A DNA stretch of 64,000 bases from Chloroflexota bacterium (GCA_016191845.1 JACPVF010000003.1:62001-126000), one strand, 5' to 3'; positions 1-8,998 are shown, numbered from the stretch's first letter. Numbers and translations: made by a program. The notes: generated by a model from the sequence alone, not told the origin.

Positions 1-1455
1 TTTGTCAAAGGCTCGCCGCGCGAAGTGCTGCAACTATGCACGAAGATCCTGATCAACAAGGAAGTTGTGCCGCTGACCAATCCACTGCGGGCCGAGATCA
101 TGGCAGTCAACGACGATTATGCGCGCAATGCGCTGCGCGTGCTGGCGCTGGCCCGCCGTGAGCTGCCTCCGCGTGAAGGCGCGTACACCGCCGAGAACGT
201 CGAGCGTGACCTGACCTTTCTCGGGCTGATGGCCATGATGGACCCGCCCAGGCCGCAGGTCGAACAGGCCGTGCAGACCTGTCGCGAGGCGAACATTCGC
301 ATCGTGATGATCACGGGCGATTATGGCCTGACGGCCGAGTCGGTGGCGCGGCGCGTGGGCATGCTTACCACGCCCAATCCGCTGATCCTCACGGGTGCGG
401 AACTGGACGAACTTTCGGACGTGGCCTTGCAGGAACTGCTCGACCAGGAAGTGCTCTTCGCGCGCATGGCCCCCGAGCACAAGATGCGACTCGTCTCCGC
501 CTTTCAGGTGCGCGGTGAGGTGGTGGCCGTCACAGGCGACGGGGTCAACGATGCCCCCGCCCTGCGCAAAGCGGATGTGGGCATCGCGATGGGCCTGGTC
601 GGCACCGACGTGGCCAAGGAAGCCGCCGACATCATCCTGACCCAGGACGACTTCGGCGCGATCACCGCCGCCATAGAGGAAGGCCGCGGCGTATTCGACA
701 ACATCCGCAAATTCATCACTTACATCTTCTCAAGCAACATCCCCGAGTTGATGCCCTTCATCATCAAGGCCAACTTCCCGCTCGTGCCGCTGGCCCTGAG
801 CGTGCGCCAGGTCCTGGCTATCGATCTCGGCACCGACCTGTTCCCCGCGCTGGCCCTCGGCATGGAAAAACCCGAACCCGACGTGATGAAACGTCCGCCG
901 CGCCCGCGCAATCAGCCCCTGCTGGACCGTGGCCTGCTATGGCGCGCGTTCTGGCTCGGGTCGCTCGAGGCGGCTCTGTGCTTTGGGGGATTCCTGGCTG
1001 TATTCATCCTGTCGGGCCACATCCACAGGCTAGGGCTGGGGTTCCTGGCTCCGTTGGCGGGCCTGGTGAACATCCGCCTGAACATCCCCTTCGAGCACGC
1101 CATGCTGCTGGCCGCCACGGTCTATCACGCGGGCGTGGTCACAGCCCAGGTGGGCAATGCCCTGGCCTGCCGCTCGGACCGTTCGCGCAGTTCCAACCTT
1201 GGCTGGCTGAGCAACCAGGCCTTGTGGGTCGGCATCCTGATCGAGCTCCTGGGAATCATCAGCATCATTTATATCCCCGCCCTGGCCAGGCTGTTCCTGC
1301 ATGTCCCGCTGCCAGGCTGGATGTGGATCGTGCTGGGCTCCTACGCTTTGGTGTTATATTCGGTGGAGTGGATCCGCAAGGCCATCGTGCGCGGCTGGAA
1401 AGACAGGCGCGATCGCAAGATGTCCGCTCTCACGCTTCAAGAGGTTAGACAATGA
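1..1455 (+). CDS. P-type cation-transporting ATPase, C-terminal two thirds (5' end outside window)
   Basis: The frame is open from base 1, so the first internal ATG at 25 is not the start; the window opens inside the nucleotide-binding domain at KGSPREVL, the family KGAPE site. Further on are the DPPRPQV and MITGDYGL motifs and the hinge VTGDGVNDAPALRKADVGIA, then the C-terminal membrane segments. The M5-M6 region (SNIPELMPF and IDLGTDLFPALALG) resembles animal Na,K-ATPase (SNIPEITPF, IDLGTD..PA) more than SERCA, so a P2-type Na+, K+ or H+ pump is likely; the ion is inferred. Its stop overlaps the ATG of the next trkA gene (ATGA), which implies translational coupling. Confidence 0.93.
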   Translation, partial: FVKGSPREVLQLCTKILINKEVVPLTNPLRAEIMAVNDDYARNALRVLALARRELPPREGAYTAENVERDLTFLGLMAMMDPPRPQVEQAVQTCREANIRIVMITGDYGLTAESVARRVGMLTTPNPLILTGAELDELSDVALQELLDQEVLFARMAPEHKMRLVSAFQVRGEVVAVTGDGVNDAPALRKADVGIAMGLVGTDVAKEAADIILTQDDFGAITAAIEEGRGVFDNIRKFITYIFSSNIPELMPFIIKANFPLVPLALSVRQVLAIDLGTDLFPALALGMEKPEPDVMKRPPRPRNQPLLDRGLLWRAFWLGSLEAALCFGGFLAVFILSGHIHRLGLGFLAPLAGLVNIRLNIPFEHAMLLAATVYHAGVVTAQVGNALACRSDRSRSSNLGWLSNQALWVGILIELLGIISIIYIPALARLFLHVPLPGWMWIVLGSYALVLYSVEWIRKAIVRGWKDRRDRKMSALTLQEVRQ

Positions 1456-2108
1456 AAATCATCATCATGGGTTGTGGACGGGTCGGTTCGCACGTCAGCC
1501 AGTTGCTGGTGCAACAGGGACATGAGGTCACTGTGATCGACCATGACGCCACCGCACTGGCGCGTCTGGGCGCAGACTTCAAAGGCAGGGTCGTGCGCGG
1601 ACTGGGCTTCGACCGCAACGTGCTGATCGAAGCCGGCGTGGAATCCGCCGAGGGCTTCGTCTCGGCCAGTTCGTCGGACAATGCCAACATCGTGGCGGCC
1701 CGCATTGCGCGCAACATCTTCCGCGTGCCGCGCGTGGTGGCGCGGCTGTATGATCCCGTGCGCGCGGAGGTCTATCAGCGGCTGGGGCTGACCACCATCT
1801 CCAGTACCGCCTGGGGCGCGGAACGCATCGTCGAAGTCATCACCCATACCGACCTCGACACGCTGACCGTCTTCCCCGACGGAGGCGCGACCCTGGTACG
1901 GGTCGAAGCGCCCGTGCGGCTGAACGGTCACCGCGTGGCGCAATTGAATGTCCCCGGCGAGGTGCTGGTCACAGCCATCACCCGCAACGACCATACCTTC
2001 ATCCCTGTCTCGGGCACCGAGTTCCAGGATGGCGACATGATCTACCTGGCGGTCCTGCCTTCGGCCATGCAACGGCTGGAGGAACTGCTCGGGATGGAAA
2101 GGAGCTAG
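1452..2108 (+). CDS. trkA: TrkA-type potassium uptake regulator, NAD-binding (first of pair)
   Basis: A 218-residue cytoplasmic protein with an N-terminal Rossmann RCK domain (GCGRVGSHV nucleotide loop, acidic residue at the end of strand 2 in VIDHD) and a C-terminal TrkA-C domain from about residue 135. TrkA proteins bind NAD(H) or ATP and gate the K+ channel subunit TrkH/KtrB. No TrkH gene is visible here; it could lie elsewhere. The gene overlaps the P-type ATPase stop by 4 bases and is followed 2 bases later by a second trkA, so the three look like one operon for monovalent cation homeostasis. Confidence 0.92.
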   Translation: MKIIIMGCGRVGSHVSQLLVQQGHEVTVIDHDATALARLGADFKGRVVRGLGFDRNVLIEAGVESAEGFVSASSSDNANIVAARIARNIFRVPRVVARLYDPVRAEVYQRLGLTTISSTAWGAERIVEVITHTDLDTLTVFPDGGATLVRVEAPVRLNGHRVAQLNVPGEVLVTAITRNDHTFIPVSGTEFQDGDMIYLAVLPSAMQRLEELLGMERS

Positions 2109-2110
2109 CC

Positions 2111-2785
2111 ATGTTTGTCATTGTTGTCGGCGGTGGGAACACAGGTTCGCAACTGGCCAAATTTCTGCTGGATGCAGGCCACAGCGTACGCGTGATCGAC
2201 GAGCGGCCAGGCATCCTGGAAAAATTGGTCAAGGAATTGCCCGAAGACATCATCCTCAACGGCGACGGCTCCTCCCCTACCGTGCTAGAACGGGCCGAGA
2301 TCCACAAAGCACAGGTTCTCGCTGCCGTGACAGGCTCGGACGAGACCAACCTGGTCATCACCTCGCTGGGTAAGTTCGAGTTCAACGTGCCGCGTGTCAT
2401 CGCCCGCATCAACAATTCCAAGAATGCCTGGCTCTTCACCCCAGAGATGGGCGTGGACGTCTCGCTCAACCAGGCCGAGATCCTGGCGCGCTTGAGCGCC
2501 GAGGAAATGTCGCTGGGCGACATGATGACCATGCTCAAGATCCGCCGCGGCCAATACTCCATTGTCGAGGAAAAGATCTTCCCTGGCGCCAAGGCCGTGG
2601 GCACGACCATCAAAGACCTGGGCCTGCCCGATAACTGTACCATCTCGGGCATCCTGCGCGACGGTAAGATGATTCTGCCGCGCGGCACGACCATGCTCGA
2701 AGCCGGTGACGAAGTCCTTGCCATGGTGGACGACAACGCCCGTCAGGTGCTGGCCCGCCTGCTCGGCCGCCCCGACGGAAGTTGA
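2111..2785 (+). CDS. trkA: TrkA-type potassium uptake regulator (second of pair)
   Basis: A 224-residue RCK protein: GGGNTGSQLAKF Rossmann loop at the N-terminus, VIDERPG after strand 2, and a TrkA-C domain at about residues 140-220. It is a diverged paralogue of the preceding gene. Paired single-RCK genes often substitute for the one double-RCK TrkA of enterobacteria. It has a good ribosome site (aaaggagctagcc) inside the end of the upstream gene. It is the last gene of the ATPase-trkA-trkA unit and is followed by a strong terminator. Confidence 0.92.
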   Translation: MFVIVVGGGNTGSQLAKFLLDAGHSVRVIDERPGILEKLVKELPEDIILNGDGSSPTVLERAEIHKAQVLAAVTGSDETNLVITSLGKFEFNVPRVIARINNSKNAWLFTPEMGVDVSLNQAEILARLSAEEMSLGDMMTMLKIRRGQYSIVEEKIFPGAKAVGTTIKDLGLPDNCTISGILRDGKMILPRGTTMLEAGDEVLAMVDDNARQVLARLLGRPDGS

Positions 2786-2798
2786 CTCTCCCCAAACT

Positions 2799-2834
2799 AA
2801 AACGGGATGGCCAGTTGGCACATCCCGTTTTTTG
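2799..2834. terminator. bidirectional intrinsic terminator
   Basis: An 11-bp perfect stem (aaaacgggatg / catcccgtttt) closes on an 11-base loop, with a T-run on the right and an A-run on the left. It serves the trkA operon and the convergent methyltransferase gene. Confidence 0.9.
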
Positions 2835-2836
2835 AT

Positions 2837-3721
2837 TCATTTCATCGGCTCGCGGAAATCGTAAATCCCATCGCGGACCTCCCAGCGGCTCCCGCACCCG
2901 GGGCAGGTCAGGCTGCCCGAGCCTTCTTCCAACGCCGAACTGCCGCATTGCGGACACTTGAAGAATCCGCCCGCCGAGGCCGTCCCGCCCTGCCTGACGG
3001 CCCGCACGAACACCGACGGCGTCCACTGCCACCAGGCCCCCGTCCACTGGAAGAGCGAATCGAAGAAGACCAAAATCCCCGTTGGGATGAAGCGCTTCAG
3101 CAATCCCATGCGGAAGTGCGAAAGCGTCAGCGTACGCTCGATGCGGAAGCCCAATTCTGTCAGCCACTGGCGGACTGCCTTCGGGTGGAAGTCGAAATTC
3201 AACTCCACGAACTCGACAGGCTCCAGCGTGAACGGACTCCACTTCTGCCGCCCCAGCCAGTAGCGCAGAATCGCCTTCAGGTTCAGCTTGTTGGCAAATT
3301 CAAGGATGAACACGCCGTTCGGCCCCATTACGTTCCGCACCTGGGTCAGCGCCTTGGGCGCATCCGCCATGTGATGCAACACGCGGATCATCGTCGCGCC
3401 GTCGAACAGACTGTCCACAAAGGGCAGGCGGTACACGTCCGCCGCCACATAGATGTATTTGTCAGAAAGGCCGAGGCGCTGCTGGGCCTGCTCCAATTGC
3501 GTGCGTGAATAATCCAGTACCACGATGCGCTCGTAGCCCGCATAGCGCGGCGTGTTGCGTCCCGCGCCCGCACCAAGTTCGAGCATCAACTTTCCGCCCG
3601 CAGGGAGCAGGCGCTTCAATGCAATGGCCTCGGTGCGGTCTTCGTACTGGCGTCCGCCCTGATCCCAGAAGGAGGTCTGGTAATCGGAGCCTTCGTAACT
3701 ACAAACAGGAGGATGGGTCAT
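2837..3721 (-). CDS. class I SAM-dependent methyltransferase with C-terminal Zn ribbon
   Basis: 294 residues. The Rossmann methyltransferase core has the motif I loop LELGAGAGRN (about residue 50), an acidic motif II (VVLDYS) and the post-motif sequence of the Methyltransf_11 type (VLHHMADAPKALTQ). The C-terminal 40 residues hold two CxxC pairs (CPQCG, CPGCG), as in Trm112-like zinc ribbons. The substrate cannot be told from the sequence; relatives act on quinones, lipids or small metabolites. It is a single gene between two terminators. Confidence 0.85.
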   Translation of the reverse strand: MTHPPVCSYEGSDYQTSFWDQGGRQYEDRTEAIALKRLLPAGGKLMLELGAGAGRNTPRYAGYERIVVLDYSRTQLEQAQQRLGLSDKYIYVAADVYRLPFVDSLFDGATMIRVLHHMADAPKALTQVRNVMGPNGVFILEFANKLNLKAILRYWLGRQKWSPFTLEPVEFVELNFDFHPKAVRQWLTELGFRIERTLTLSHFRMGLLKRFIPTGILVFFDSLFQWTGAWWQWTPSVFVRAVRQGGTASAGGFFKCPQCGSSALEEGSGSLTCPGCGSRWEVRDGIYDFREPMK

Positions 3722-3747
3722 GAGTTGGGAATTAAGAAGTGGGGAAA

Positions 3748-3788
3748 TAAATCCAAGTGGCCCGAGGGATGCTCAGACCACTTGGATC
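3748..3788 (-). terminator. intrinsic terminator after the UDP-glucose dehydrogenase gene
   Basis: A 10-bp perfect inverted repeat (atccaagtgg at 3751-3760, ccacttggat at 3778-3787). Read on the minus strand it is followed by TTTATTT, and it lies just downstream of the ugd stop. Confidence 0.75.
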
Positions 3789-3803
3789 GATTGTGCGAAG
3801 GAA

Positions 3804-5114
3804 TTACTTTCCGTTGAACCCGCGTCCGATGGCGCGATAGGTAAAGCCCATCGCCTTCATGTGGTTCGGGTCGTAGATGTTGCGGCCGTCGAAGATGACA
3901 GGCGACTTGAGCAGGCCCTTGACCTTCTCCAGGTCGAGCTGCTTGAACTCGTTCCATTCGGTGACCACGATCAGCGCGTCACAGCCCTTGGCCAATTCGT
4001 AGGGATCATTGAAGAACTCCACGGCGGGCAGGATCGGGCGGGCCACATCCATCGCCACGGGATCATATCCGCGCACCTTGGCGCCCGACTCGATCAACTC
4101 GTTGGCAATGTCAATGGACGGCGCATCGCGCATGTCGTCGGTATTAGGCTTGAAGGCCAGCCCGAGCAGGCCCACGGTCTTGCCCTTGAGCGAGCCGCCG
4201 ACCATCTCCTCGGTGCGGCGGACGACCGCCGTGCGGCGGTCATAGTTCACATCCATGACCGCATTGAGGATCTTCGGCTCGAGGCCGCGCTCATTGGCCA
4301 TGAAGGCCAACGCTTCCACGTCCTTGGGGAAGCAGGAACCGCCCCAGCCCAGTCCCGCATCCAGGAAGTGACGGCCGATGCGTGCGTCATAGCCCATGCC
4401 CGCAGCCACTTCCTTCACATCCGCGCCGACCTTTTCGCACAGGTCGGCCAGTTCGTTGATGAAGGAGATCTTGGTGGCCAGGAAGGCATTGCTGGCATAC
4501 TTGATCATTTCCGCGGTGCGCAGGTCGGTGATGACGATGGGCGCGCGCAGGGGCAGGTGCAGCTGGGCCACCTTGTTGGCGGCATCGCGGTCGAGCGAGC
4601 CGATCACGGTGCGGTGCGGATTCATGAAGTCGCCAATAGCTGAGCCTTCGCGCAGAAATTCAGGGCAGGACACGACCGAGAAGTCGACCGGCTTGGGCTG
4701 GGCGCCCTTCACGATATCGGCCACCCAGTCGCCCGTCCCGATCGGCACGGTGGATTTATTGATGATGATCAACGGCGCGGTCATGCTCTTGGCAATGGAG
4801 GTCGCCGCTGCGGCCACGTATTGCAGGTCCGCTTCACCGTTGGCAGCGGAGGGAGTCCCCACCGCGATGAACGCATACTCAGAGCCTTTGACCGCTTCCT
4901 CGTACGAAGTGGTGAACGAAAGCCGCCCCGCCTTCACGTTGCGCTTGACCAGTTCATCCAGGCCAGGCTCGTAGATGGGCATGATGCCTTTCTTCAAATT
5001 CTCGATGCGCTGTTCGTTGACATCCAGGGCTACCACGCGGTTGCCCAGGTCGGCAAAACACGCGCCCGTCACGATGCCAACGTATCCAACGCCGATCACG
5101 CAAATCTGTTTCAT
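3804..5114 (-). CDS. ugd: UDP-glucose 6-dehydrogenase
   Basis: 436 residues, the usual length for bacterial Ugd/TuaD. It oxidises UDP-glucose twice with NAD+ to UDP-glucuronate, a precursor of surface polysaccharides. The N-terminal Rossmann loop is [10 protein letters not shown]. The catalytic cysteine sits in [14 protein letters not shown] at about residue 260, and the C-terminal NAD/UDP domain has [20 protein letters not shown]-mannose dehydrogenase is a less likely alternative. A ribosome site (aaaagga) precedes the ATG. A glycosyltransferase gene lies nearby. Confidence 0.94.
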   Translation of the reverse strand: MKQICVIGVGYVGIVTGACFADLGNRVVALDVNEQRIENLKKGIMPIYEPGLDELVKRNVKAGRLSFTTSYEEAVKGSEYAFIAVGTPSAANGEADLQYVAAAATSIAKSMTAPLIIINKSTVPIGTGDWVADIVKGAQPKPVDFSVVSCPEFLREGSAIGDFMNPHRTVIGSLDRDAANKVAQLHLPLRAPIVITDLRTAEMIKYASNAFLATKISFINELADLCEKVGADVKEVAAGMGYDARIGRHFLDAGLGWGGSCFPKDVEALAFMANERGLEPKILNAVMDVNYDRRTAVVRRTEEMVGGSLKGKTVGLLGLAFKPNTDDMRDAPSIDIANELIESGAKVRGYDPVAMDVARPILPAVEFFNDPYELAKGCDALIVVTEWNEFKQLDLEKVKGLLKSPVIFDGRNIYDPNHMKAMGFTYRAIGRGFNGK

Positions 5115-5171
5115 CTTGTGAAATTCCTTTTCGTTAGTGATTTTTTACACAATTGGGTTTAATATACCACA

Positions 5172-5561
5172 TCACTTGTCCGCCCGATTTACCCGCTCCA
5201 TCAGGCGGTTGACCACCCGCAGCAGCGCCCCAAAATCGATCGGTTTGGCGATGTACTCGTCGCAACCCGCCATCAGGGCACGGGAGCGGTCGATCGGCAT
5301 GGTACGGGCAGTGACCGCCACAATCGGGATGTGGGCCGTCTTCGGGTCGGCCTTGATGGCGCGGGTCGCATCCCAGCCGTCCATGATGGGCAACGCCAGG
5401 TCCACAAGGATCAAATCGGGCAGTTGCTTGATGGCAGCCTGCACCCCTTCAGGTCCCGTCATCGCCAGGAACGTATCGTACCCATCGCGCTCCAGGAAGA
5501 AACGGATCAACTCGTGGTTGTCCATGTTGTCTTCGATGATGAGGATTCGACCTTTGCTCAT
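5172..5561 (-). CDS. single-domain response regulator (CheY/DivK-like receiver)
   Basis: 129 residues forming only a receiver domain: acidic pair at EDN (residues 10-12), phospho-acceptor aspartate in LILVDLALPIMDG (about 54), threonine in VAVTAR and the lysine in IAKPID. There is no output domain, so it must act through protein contacts, like DivK- or Spo0F-type proteins. No kinase is adjacent. It is transcribed divergently from the glycosyltransferase gene and appears to have an almost leaderless mRNA. Confidence 0.9.
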   Translation of the reverse strand: MSKGRILIIEDNMDNHELIRFFLERDGYDTFLAMTGPEGVQAAIKQLPDLILVDLALPIMDGWDATRAIKADPKTAHIPIVAVTARTMPIDRSRALMAGCDEYIAKPIDFGALLRVVNRLMERVNRADK

Positions 5562-5573
5562 AGGCTTTCGCCA

Positions 5574-5579
5574 AATATA
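5574..5579 (-). promoter_or_regulatory. predicted -10 box of the receiver gene (near-leaderless)
   Basis: On the minus strand TATATT lies 12 bases before the ATG at 5561, with no Shine-Dalgarno sequence between. Transcription would begin about 5 bases before the start codon. Confidence 0.45.
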
Positions 5580-5607
5580 CTACGGCTCATGGCATCGGGC
5601 AATGACG

Positions 5608-5613
5608 TATAAT
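5608..5613 (+). promoter_or_regulatory. predicted -10 box of the glycosyltransferase gene (leaderless)
   Basis: A perfect TATAAT ends 6 bases before the ATG at 5620, so transcription should begin at or next to the A of the start codon. No ribosome-binding site is present. Confidence 0.55.
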
Positions 5614-5619
5614 CCCTCT

Positions 5620-6765
5620 ATGCGCCTATTTTTCGTGGCCGATGGCCGCTCTCCCATTACCCAAAACTGGATCCGCTATTTCGTCGAACGCGGCGACGAG
5701 GTCCACCTTGCCTCCACCTTCGCCTGCACGCTGGATTTTCCCGTCAGCGGACTGTACACCGTGCCCGTGGCCTTCAGCGGGATGAAGAAACCGAGCGCCA
5801 CCCCCACCCCTTCCTCTGCGCGGACCCTCGGCCTGCGCACCGCCATGAGACAATGGCTCGGCCCCCTGACCATTCCCAGCGCCGCCCGTTCGTTGCGCGC
5901 CCTGCTCGAGCGCGTCCAACCCGACCTCATCCACGCCCTGCGGATTCCGTACGAGGGCATGTTGGCCGCCGATGCCTACATGGGCGTGCCGCTGGTCGTC
6001 TCGGTCTGGGGCAACGACTTCACCCTGCACGCTCCGTCCACACCGCTCATGCGCCATTACACGCAATGGACGTTGAAGGCCGCCGATGCCTTGCACGCCG
6101 ATTGCTGGCGCGACATCCGCCTCGGCAAACAGATGGGGTTCGCCACCGACCGCCCAACCCTGGTTACGCCGGGCAACGGCGGTATCCACGCCGATATTTT
6201 CCATCCGCCACAGGAACCTGCCTCACAGCCCATCATTGTCAACCCACGCGGATTCCGCGCCTACGTGCACAATGAAGCTTTTTTTCGCGCGATTCCGCTG
6301 GTGCTCGAGCATCGACCCGATGCGCGCTTCGTGTGCTCGTCCATGGCGGGCGAGGCCCAGGCCCTGCAATGGATACAAGAACTCGGCATCGGGCATGCAG
6401 TGACGCTCAACCCGCCCATGCCACACGCCCAAATGGCGGAGGTCTTCCGCGCGGCACAGGTGGTGGTCTCACCCAGCTTCCACGACGGCACGCCCAACTC
6501 GCTGCTCGAAGGGATGGCCTGTGGCTGCTTCCCTGTTGCAGGAGATCTTGAGTCGATCCGCGAGTGGATCACGCACGGCAAGAACGGTCTGTTGGTGGAT
6601 TCATCCAGCCCGCGCGCCATCGCGGAAGGAATCCTCTCGGCGCTGGAAAACAAAGACCTGCGGGAACAGGCCGCAGGTCTGAACGCGAAGATCATCGCCA
6701 CTCGCGCAGAATATTCGACCTGCATGGCGCAGGTCGAAGGGTTTTACAGCAAACTGGCACGGTGA
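5620..6765 (+). CDS. GT4-type glycosyltransferase
   Basis: 381 residues from MRLFFVADGRSPITQ. The frame is open further upstream, but that part overlaps the divergent gene and the TATAAT fixes the start here. GT-B fold: the N-terminal half has SVWGNDFTLHAP. The C-terminal Glycos_transf_1 domain has the SPSFHDGTPNSLLEGMACG donor-binding segment (EX7E-like glutamates) at about residue 285. It probably transfers a sugar from a nucleotide donor to a lipid or polysaccharide at the inner face of the membrane. The substrates are unknown; the nearby ugd gene suggests a surface-polysaccharide role. Confidence 0.87.
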   Translation: MRLFFVADGRSPITQNWIRYFVERGDEVHLASTFACTLDFPVSGLYTVPVAFSGMKKPSATPTPSSARTLGLRTAMRQWLGPLTIPSAARSLRALLERVQPDLIHALRIPYEGMLAADAYMGVPLVVSVWGNDFTLHAPSTPLMRHYTQWTLKAADALHADCWRDIRLGKQMGFATDRPTLVTPGNGGIHADIFHPPQEPASQPIIVNPRGFRAYVHNEAFFRAIPLVLEHRPDARFVCSSMAGEAQALQWIQELGIGHAVTLNPPMPHAQMAEVFRAAQVVVSPSFHDGTPNSLLEGMACGCFPVAGDLESIREWITHGKNGLLVDSSSPRAIAEGILSALENKDLREQAAGLNAKIIATRAEYSTCMAQVEGFYSKLAR

Positions 6766-6772
6766 GACGGGG

Positions 6773-6997
6773 TTAAATCTCCATGTCGCGCGGGGCACGC
6801 AACGCTTCGAGGCGGTTACGCAATTCGATGCGGCGCTCATCCGCCGCGGAACGGATCTGCCCGACGAAGCCTTCGCCGCGCTGGCGCAGTTCCGCGCGCA
6901 ACTCGTTGCCCGATTCAGGCGTGAGCAGCAGGGTCACCGTCGAACCGACCAACGCCCCCACGAAGACACCAATCAAAAAGCCAAATATCCTACGCAT
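6773..6997 (-). CDS. YtxH-like small membrane protein
   Basis: 74 residues: an N-terminal glycine-rich transmembrane helix (FLIGVFVGALVGSTVTLLLTP), then a charged amphipathic tail of about 45 residues. The pattern TPxSGxELR after the membrane helix is typical of the YtxH family, whose function is poorly known (stress-related in Bacillus). It has a good ribosome site (aaggagg) before the ATG. It is convergent with the glycosyltransferase gene, only 7 bases away. Confidence 0.78.
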   Translation of the reverse strand: MRRIFGFLIGVFVGALVGSTVTLLLTPESGNELRAELRQRGEGFVGQIRSAADERRIELRNRLEALRAPRDMEI

Positions 6998-7082
6998 GGT
7001 TCCTCCTTGAAATTATCAGAGACTCTTCGTCAAGTTATTTTTTTCTTATAATTTTATTATAGGCGAAAACGGACTTTTGTGG

Positions 7083-7201
7083 AATAATCCTGCATGCCAC
7101 GTGTATCCGAAAGAACGCGATGGCATGTCGTATCCAACGCACAGACGCATACCGGGGGGCGGCGTCACAGCGGACTCTACCTTTATCGGAGGGTACCCCT
7201 T
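7083..7201 (+). promoter_or_regulatory. panB promoter and roughly 110-base leader
   Basis: A possible -10 (AATAAT, 7083-7088) would give a leader of about 107 bases before the panB ATG. The leader ends with a ribosome site (cggagg) and the self-complementary gggtaccc. It has no riboswitch that I recognise. The frame is open through it, but the peptide looks non-coding. Confidence 0.35.
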
Positions 7202-8080
7202 ATGTCCACCCCTGCTCCTGTCCTTACTGCTGCGCCCACACGCAAAAAAGTGACCACGCTCACGTTCCGTCAGAAGAAGGAACGCGGCGAGCCGATCAGC
7301 ATGCTGACGGCTTATGATTATCCCACCGCCCTGGCCATGGACCAGGCGGGCGTCGACTCGATCCTGGTCGGCGACTCGCTGGCGATGGTCGTGCTCGGTT
7401 ACGAAAACACCCTGCCCGTCACCATGGATGAGATGCTGCACCATGCCCGCGCCGTGGCGCGCGGAGCCAAATCCGCGCTGCTGGTCGGTGACATGCCGTT
7501 CATGTCGTACCAGGTCTCGGTGGAGGATGCCGTGCGCAATGCGGGGCGCTTCCTCAAAGAGGCGGGCATGGATGCGGTCAAGCTGGAAGGCGGCCACGAA
7601 CGCGCCGACGCGGTCCGCGCCATCACCAGCGCGGGCATCCCCGTGATGGGACACATTGGCCTGACCCCACAGTCCATCCATCAACTGGGCGGATTCCGCG
7701 CCCAAGGCAAGACCGCCCGCGCCGCCAAACGTCTGCTCGAAGATGCGCTGATCCTCGAAGAGGCGGGCTGCTTCAGCCTGGTGCTCGAGTCGGTGCCTGC
7801 ACGGCTGGCCAGGCTCATCTCCGAGCGGCTGTCCATCCCCACCATCGGCATCGGCGCGGGTGCGGGCTGCGACGGTCAGGTGCTGGTGGCGCATGACCTG
7901 CTCGGCCTGTTCGACCGCTTTACGCCCAAGTTCGTCAAGCAATATGCAAACCTCAACGGCGAGATGACCCGCGCCTTCAACGAATACATCGCGGACGTGC
8001 AGTCCCGCGCCTTCCCTGCCGCCGAGCACACCGTCGAGATGGTGGACGAGGAATGGGACTCGCTGCTGAAGGAACTGTAG
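7202..8080 (+). CDS. panB: 3-methyl-2-oxobutanoate hydroxymethyltransferase (ketopantoate synthase)
   Basis: 292 residues from MSTPAPVL, chosen because a cggagg ribosome site lies about 10 bases upstream and family similarity begins at about residue 12. PanB adds a hydroxymethyl group from methylene-tetrahydrofolate to 2-oxoisovalerate, the first step to pantothenate and CoA. Diagnostic segments: MLTAYDYPTALAMDQAGVD, LVGDSLAMVVLGY (Mg-binding Asp), VKLEGG, GHIGLTPQS and the catalytic-Glu segment LVLESVPA, then TIGIGAGAGCDGQVLV. panE follows 9 bases later. Confidence 0.95.
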   Translation: MSTPAPVLTAAPTRKKVTTLTFRQKKERGEPISMLTAYDYPTALAMDQAGVDSILVGDSLAMVVLGYENTLPVTMDEMLHHARAVARGAKSALLVGDMPFMSYQVSVEDAVRNAGRFLKEAGMDAVKLEGGHERADAVRAITSAGIPVMGHIGLTPQSIHQLGGFRAQGKTARAAKRLLEDALILEEAGCFSLVLESVPARLARLISERLSIPTIGIGAGAGCDGQVLVAHDLLGLFDRFTPKFVKQYANLNGEMTRAFNEYIADVQSRAFPAAEHTVEMVDEEWDSLLKEL

Positions 8081-8089
8081 TCACACGCA

Positions 8090-8998
8090 ATGGATCTCCT
8101 CATCGTCGGAACGGGTGCGCTGGCCACACTGTTTGCCGCACGCCTGGGCACGACGGGAACCCACGTCTCGATGTTGGGCACATGGCAGGAAGGCATCGAG
8201 GCGCTTAATACACATGGCGCTCGTTGGGTGGACGGGGACGGCCTGGTACGTAGCACCCCCGTCCATGCAACCAAACATCCACAGGAGGTGCGTGGCGCGC
8301 GCTTCACAATGGTACTGGTCAAGACCTGGCAAACGGAGCGCGCCGCACATCAACTGGCGGAATGCCTCGCAGCGGACGGGATAGCTGTCACGCTGCAAAA
8401 CGGAATCGGCAACCGCGAAATTCTCGCACGGAACCTCGGGCCTGATCGTGCCGCCCTGGGTGTGACCACCACCGGAGCGACCCTGCTGGGTCCTGGGCTT
8501 GTCCGCCCGGGTGGAGAGGGAATCCTCTCGCTGGAACAGAATCCAGCCCTGGGTCCAGTGGAAGCGGCGCTGCGCTCGGCGGGCTTTCAGGTGGAATCCG
8601 TTCCAGATGCCGAGTCGCTCGCCTGGGGCAAACTGGTCATCAACGCCGCCATCAACCCGCTGACCGCCCTGCTGCGCGTCCCCAACGGCGAATTGCTCGA
8701 ACGTCCCGAGGCGCGTCACCTGATGGCCGATTTGGCGCAGGAAGTTGCGTCCGTGGCCCGCGCGGAAGGTATCCGCCTGCCGTTCGAGGATCCCGTTGAG
8801 ATGGTGGAGAAGGTAGCGCACACGACTGCCGCCAATCATTCGTCGATGTTACAGGATGTGCTGCGCGGTGCGCCGACCGAGATCGACGCCATCTGCGGTG
8901 CGGTAACTCAACGCGGAAAAGTTGTGGGGGTGCCCACGCCTGTCAACGCCATGTGCTGGCAGCTGGTGAAAGCGATGGTCGGGCGCGCCACATGGTAA
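8090..8998 (+). CDS. panE: 2-dehydropantoate 2-reductase
   Basis: 302 residues. It reduces ketopantoate with NADPH to pantoate, the step after PanB. It has an N-terminal Rossmann loop (IVGTGALATLFAARL), and the C-terminal domain has the lysine motif AWGKLVINAAINPLTALL at about residue 180 and the conserved HSSMLQD near residue 250. It follows panB immediately, so the two form a pantothenate operon. No clear ribosome site is present; translation probably depends on coupling. Confidence 0.93.
   Translation: MDLLIVGTGALATLFAARLGTTGTHVSMLGTWQEGIEALNTHGARWVDGDGLVRSTPVHATKHPQEVRGARFTMVLVKTWQTERAAHQLAECLAADGIAVTLQNGIGNREILARNLGPDRAALGVTTTGATLLGPGLVRPGGEGILSLEQNPALGPVEAALRSAGFQVESVPDAESLAWGKLVINAAINPLTALLRVPNGELLERPEARHLMADLAQEVASVARAEGIRLPFEDPVEMVEKVAHTTAANHSSMLQDVLRGAPTEIDAICGAVTQRGKVVGVPTPVNAMCWQLVKAMVGRATW

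Noticed and set aside
3720-4643. A 307-codon frame opposite ugd
   Set aside because: Antisense to conserved ugd motifs; its composition is typical of a shadow frame.
7094-7201. An N-terminal extension of panB
   Set aside because: The extension has no similarity pattern, lies after a -10-like box, and a strong ribosome site precedes the ATG at 7202.
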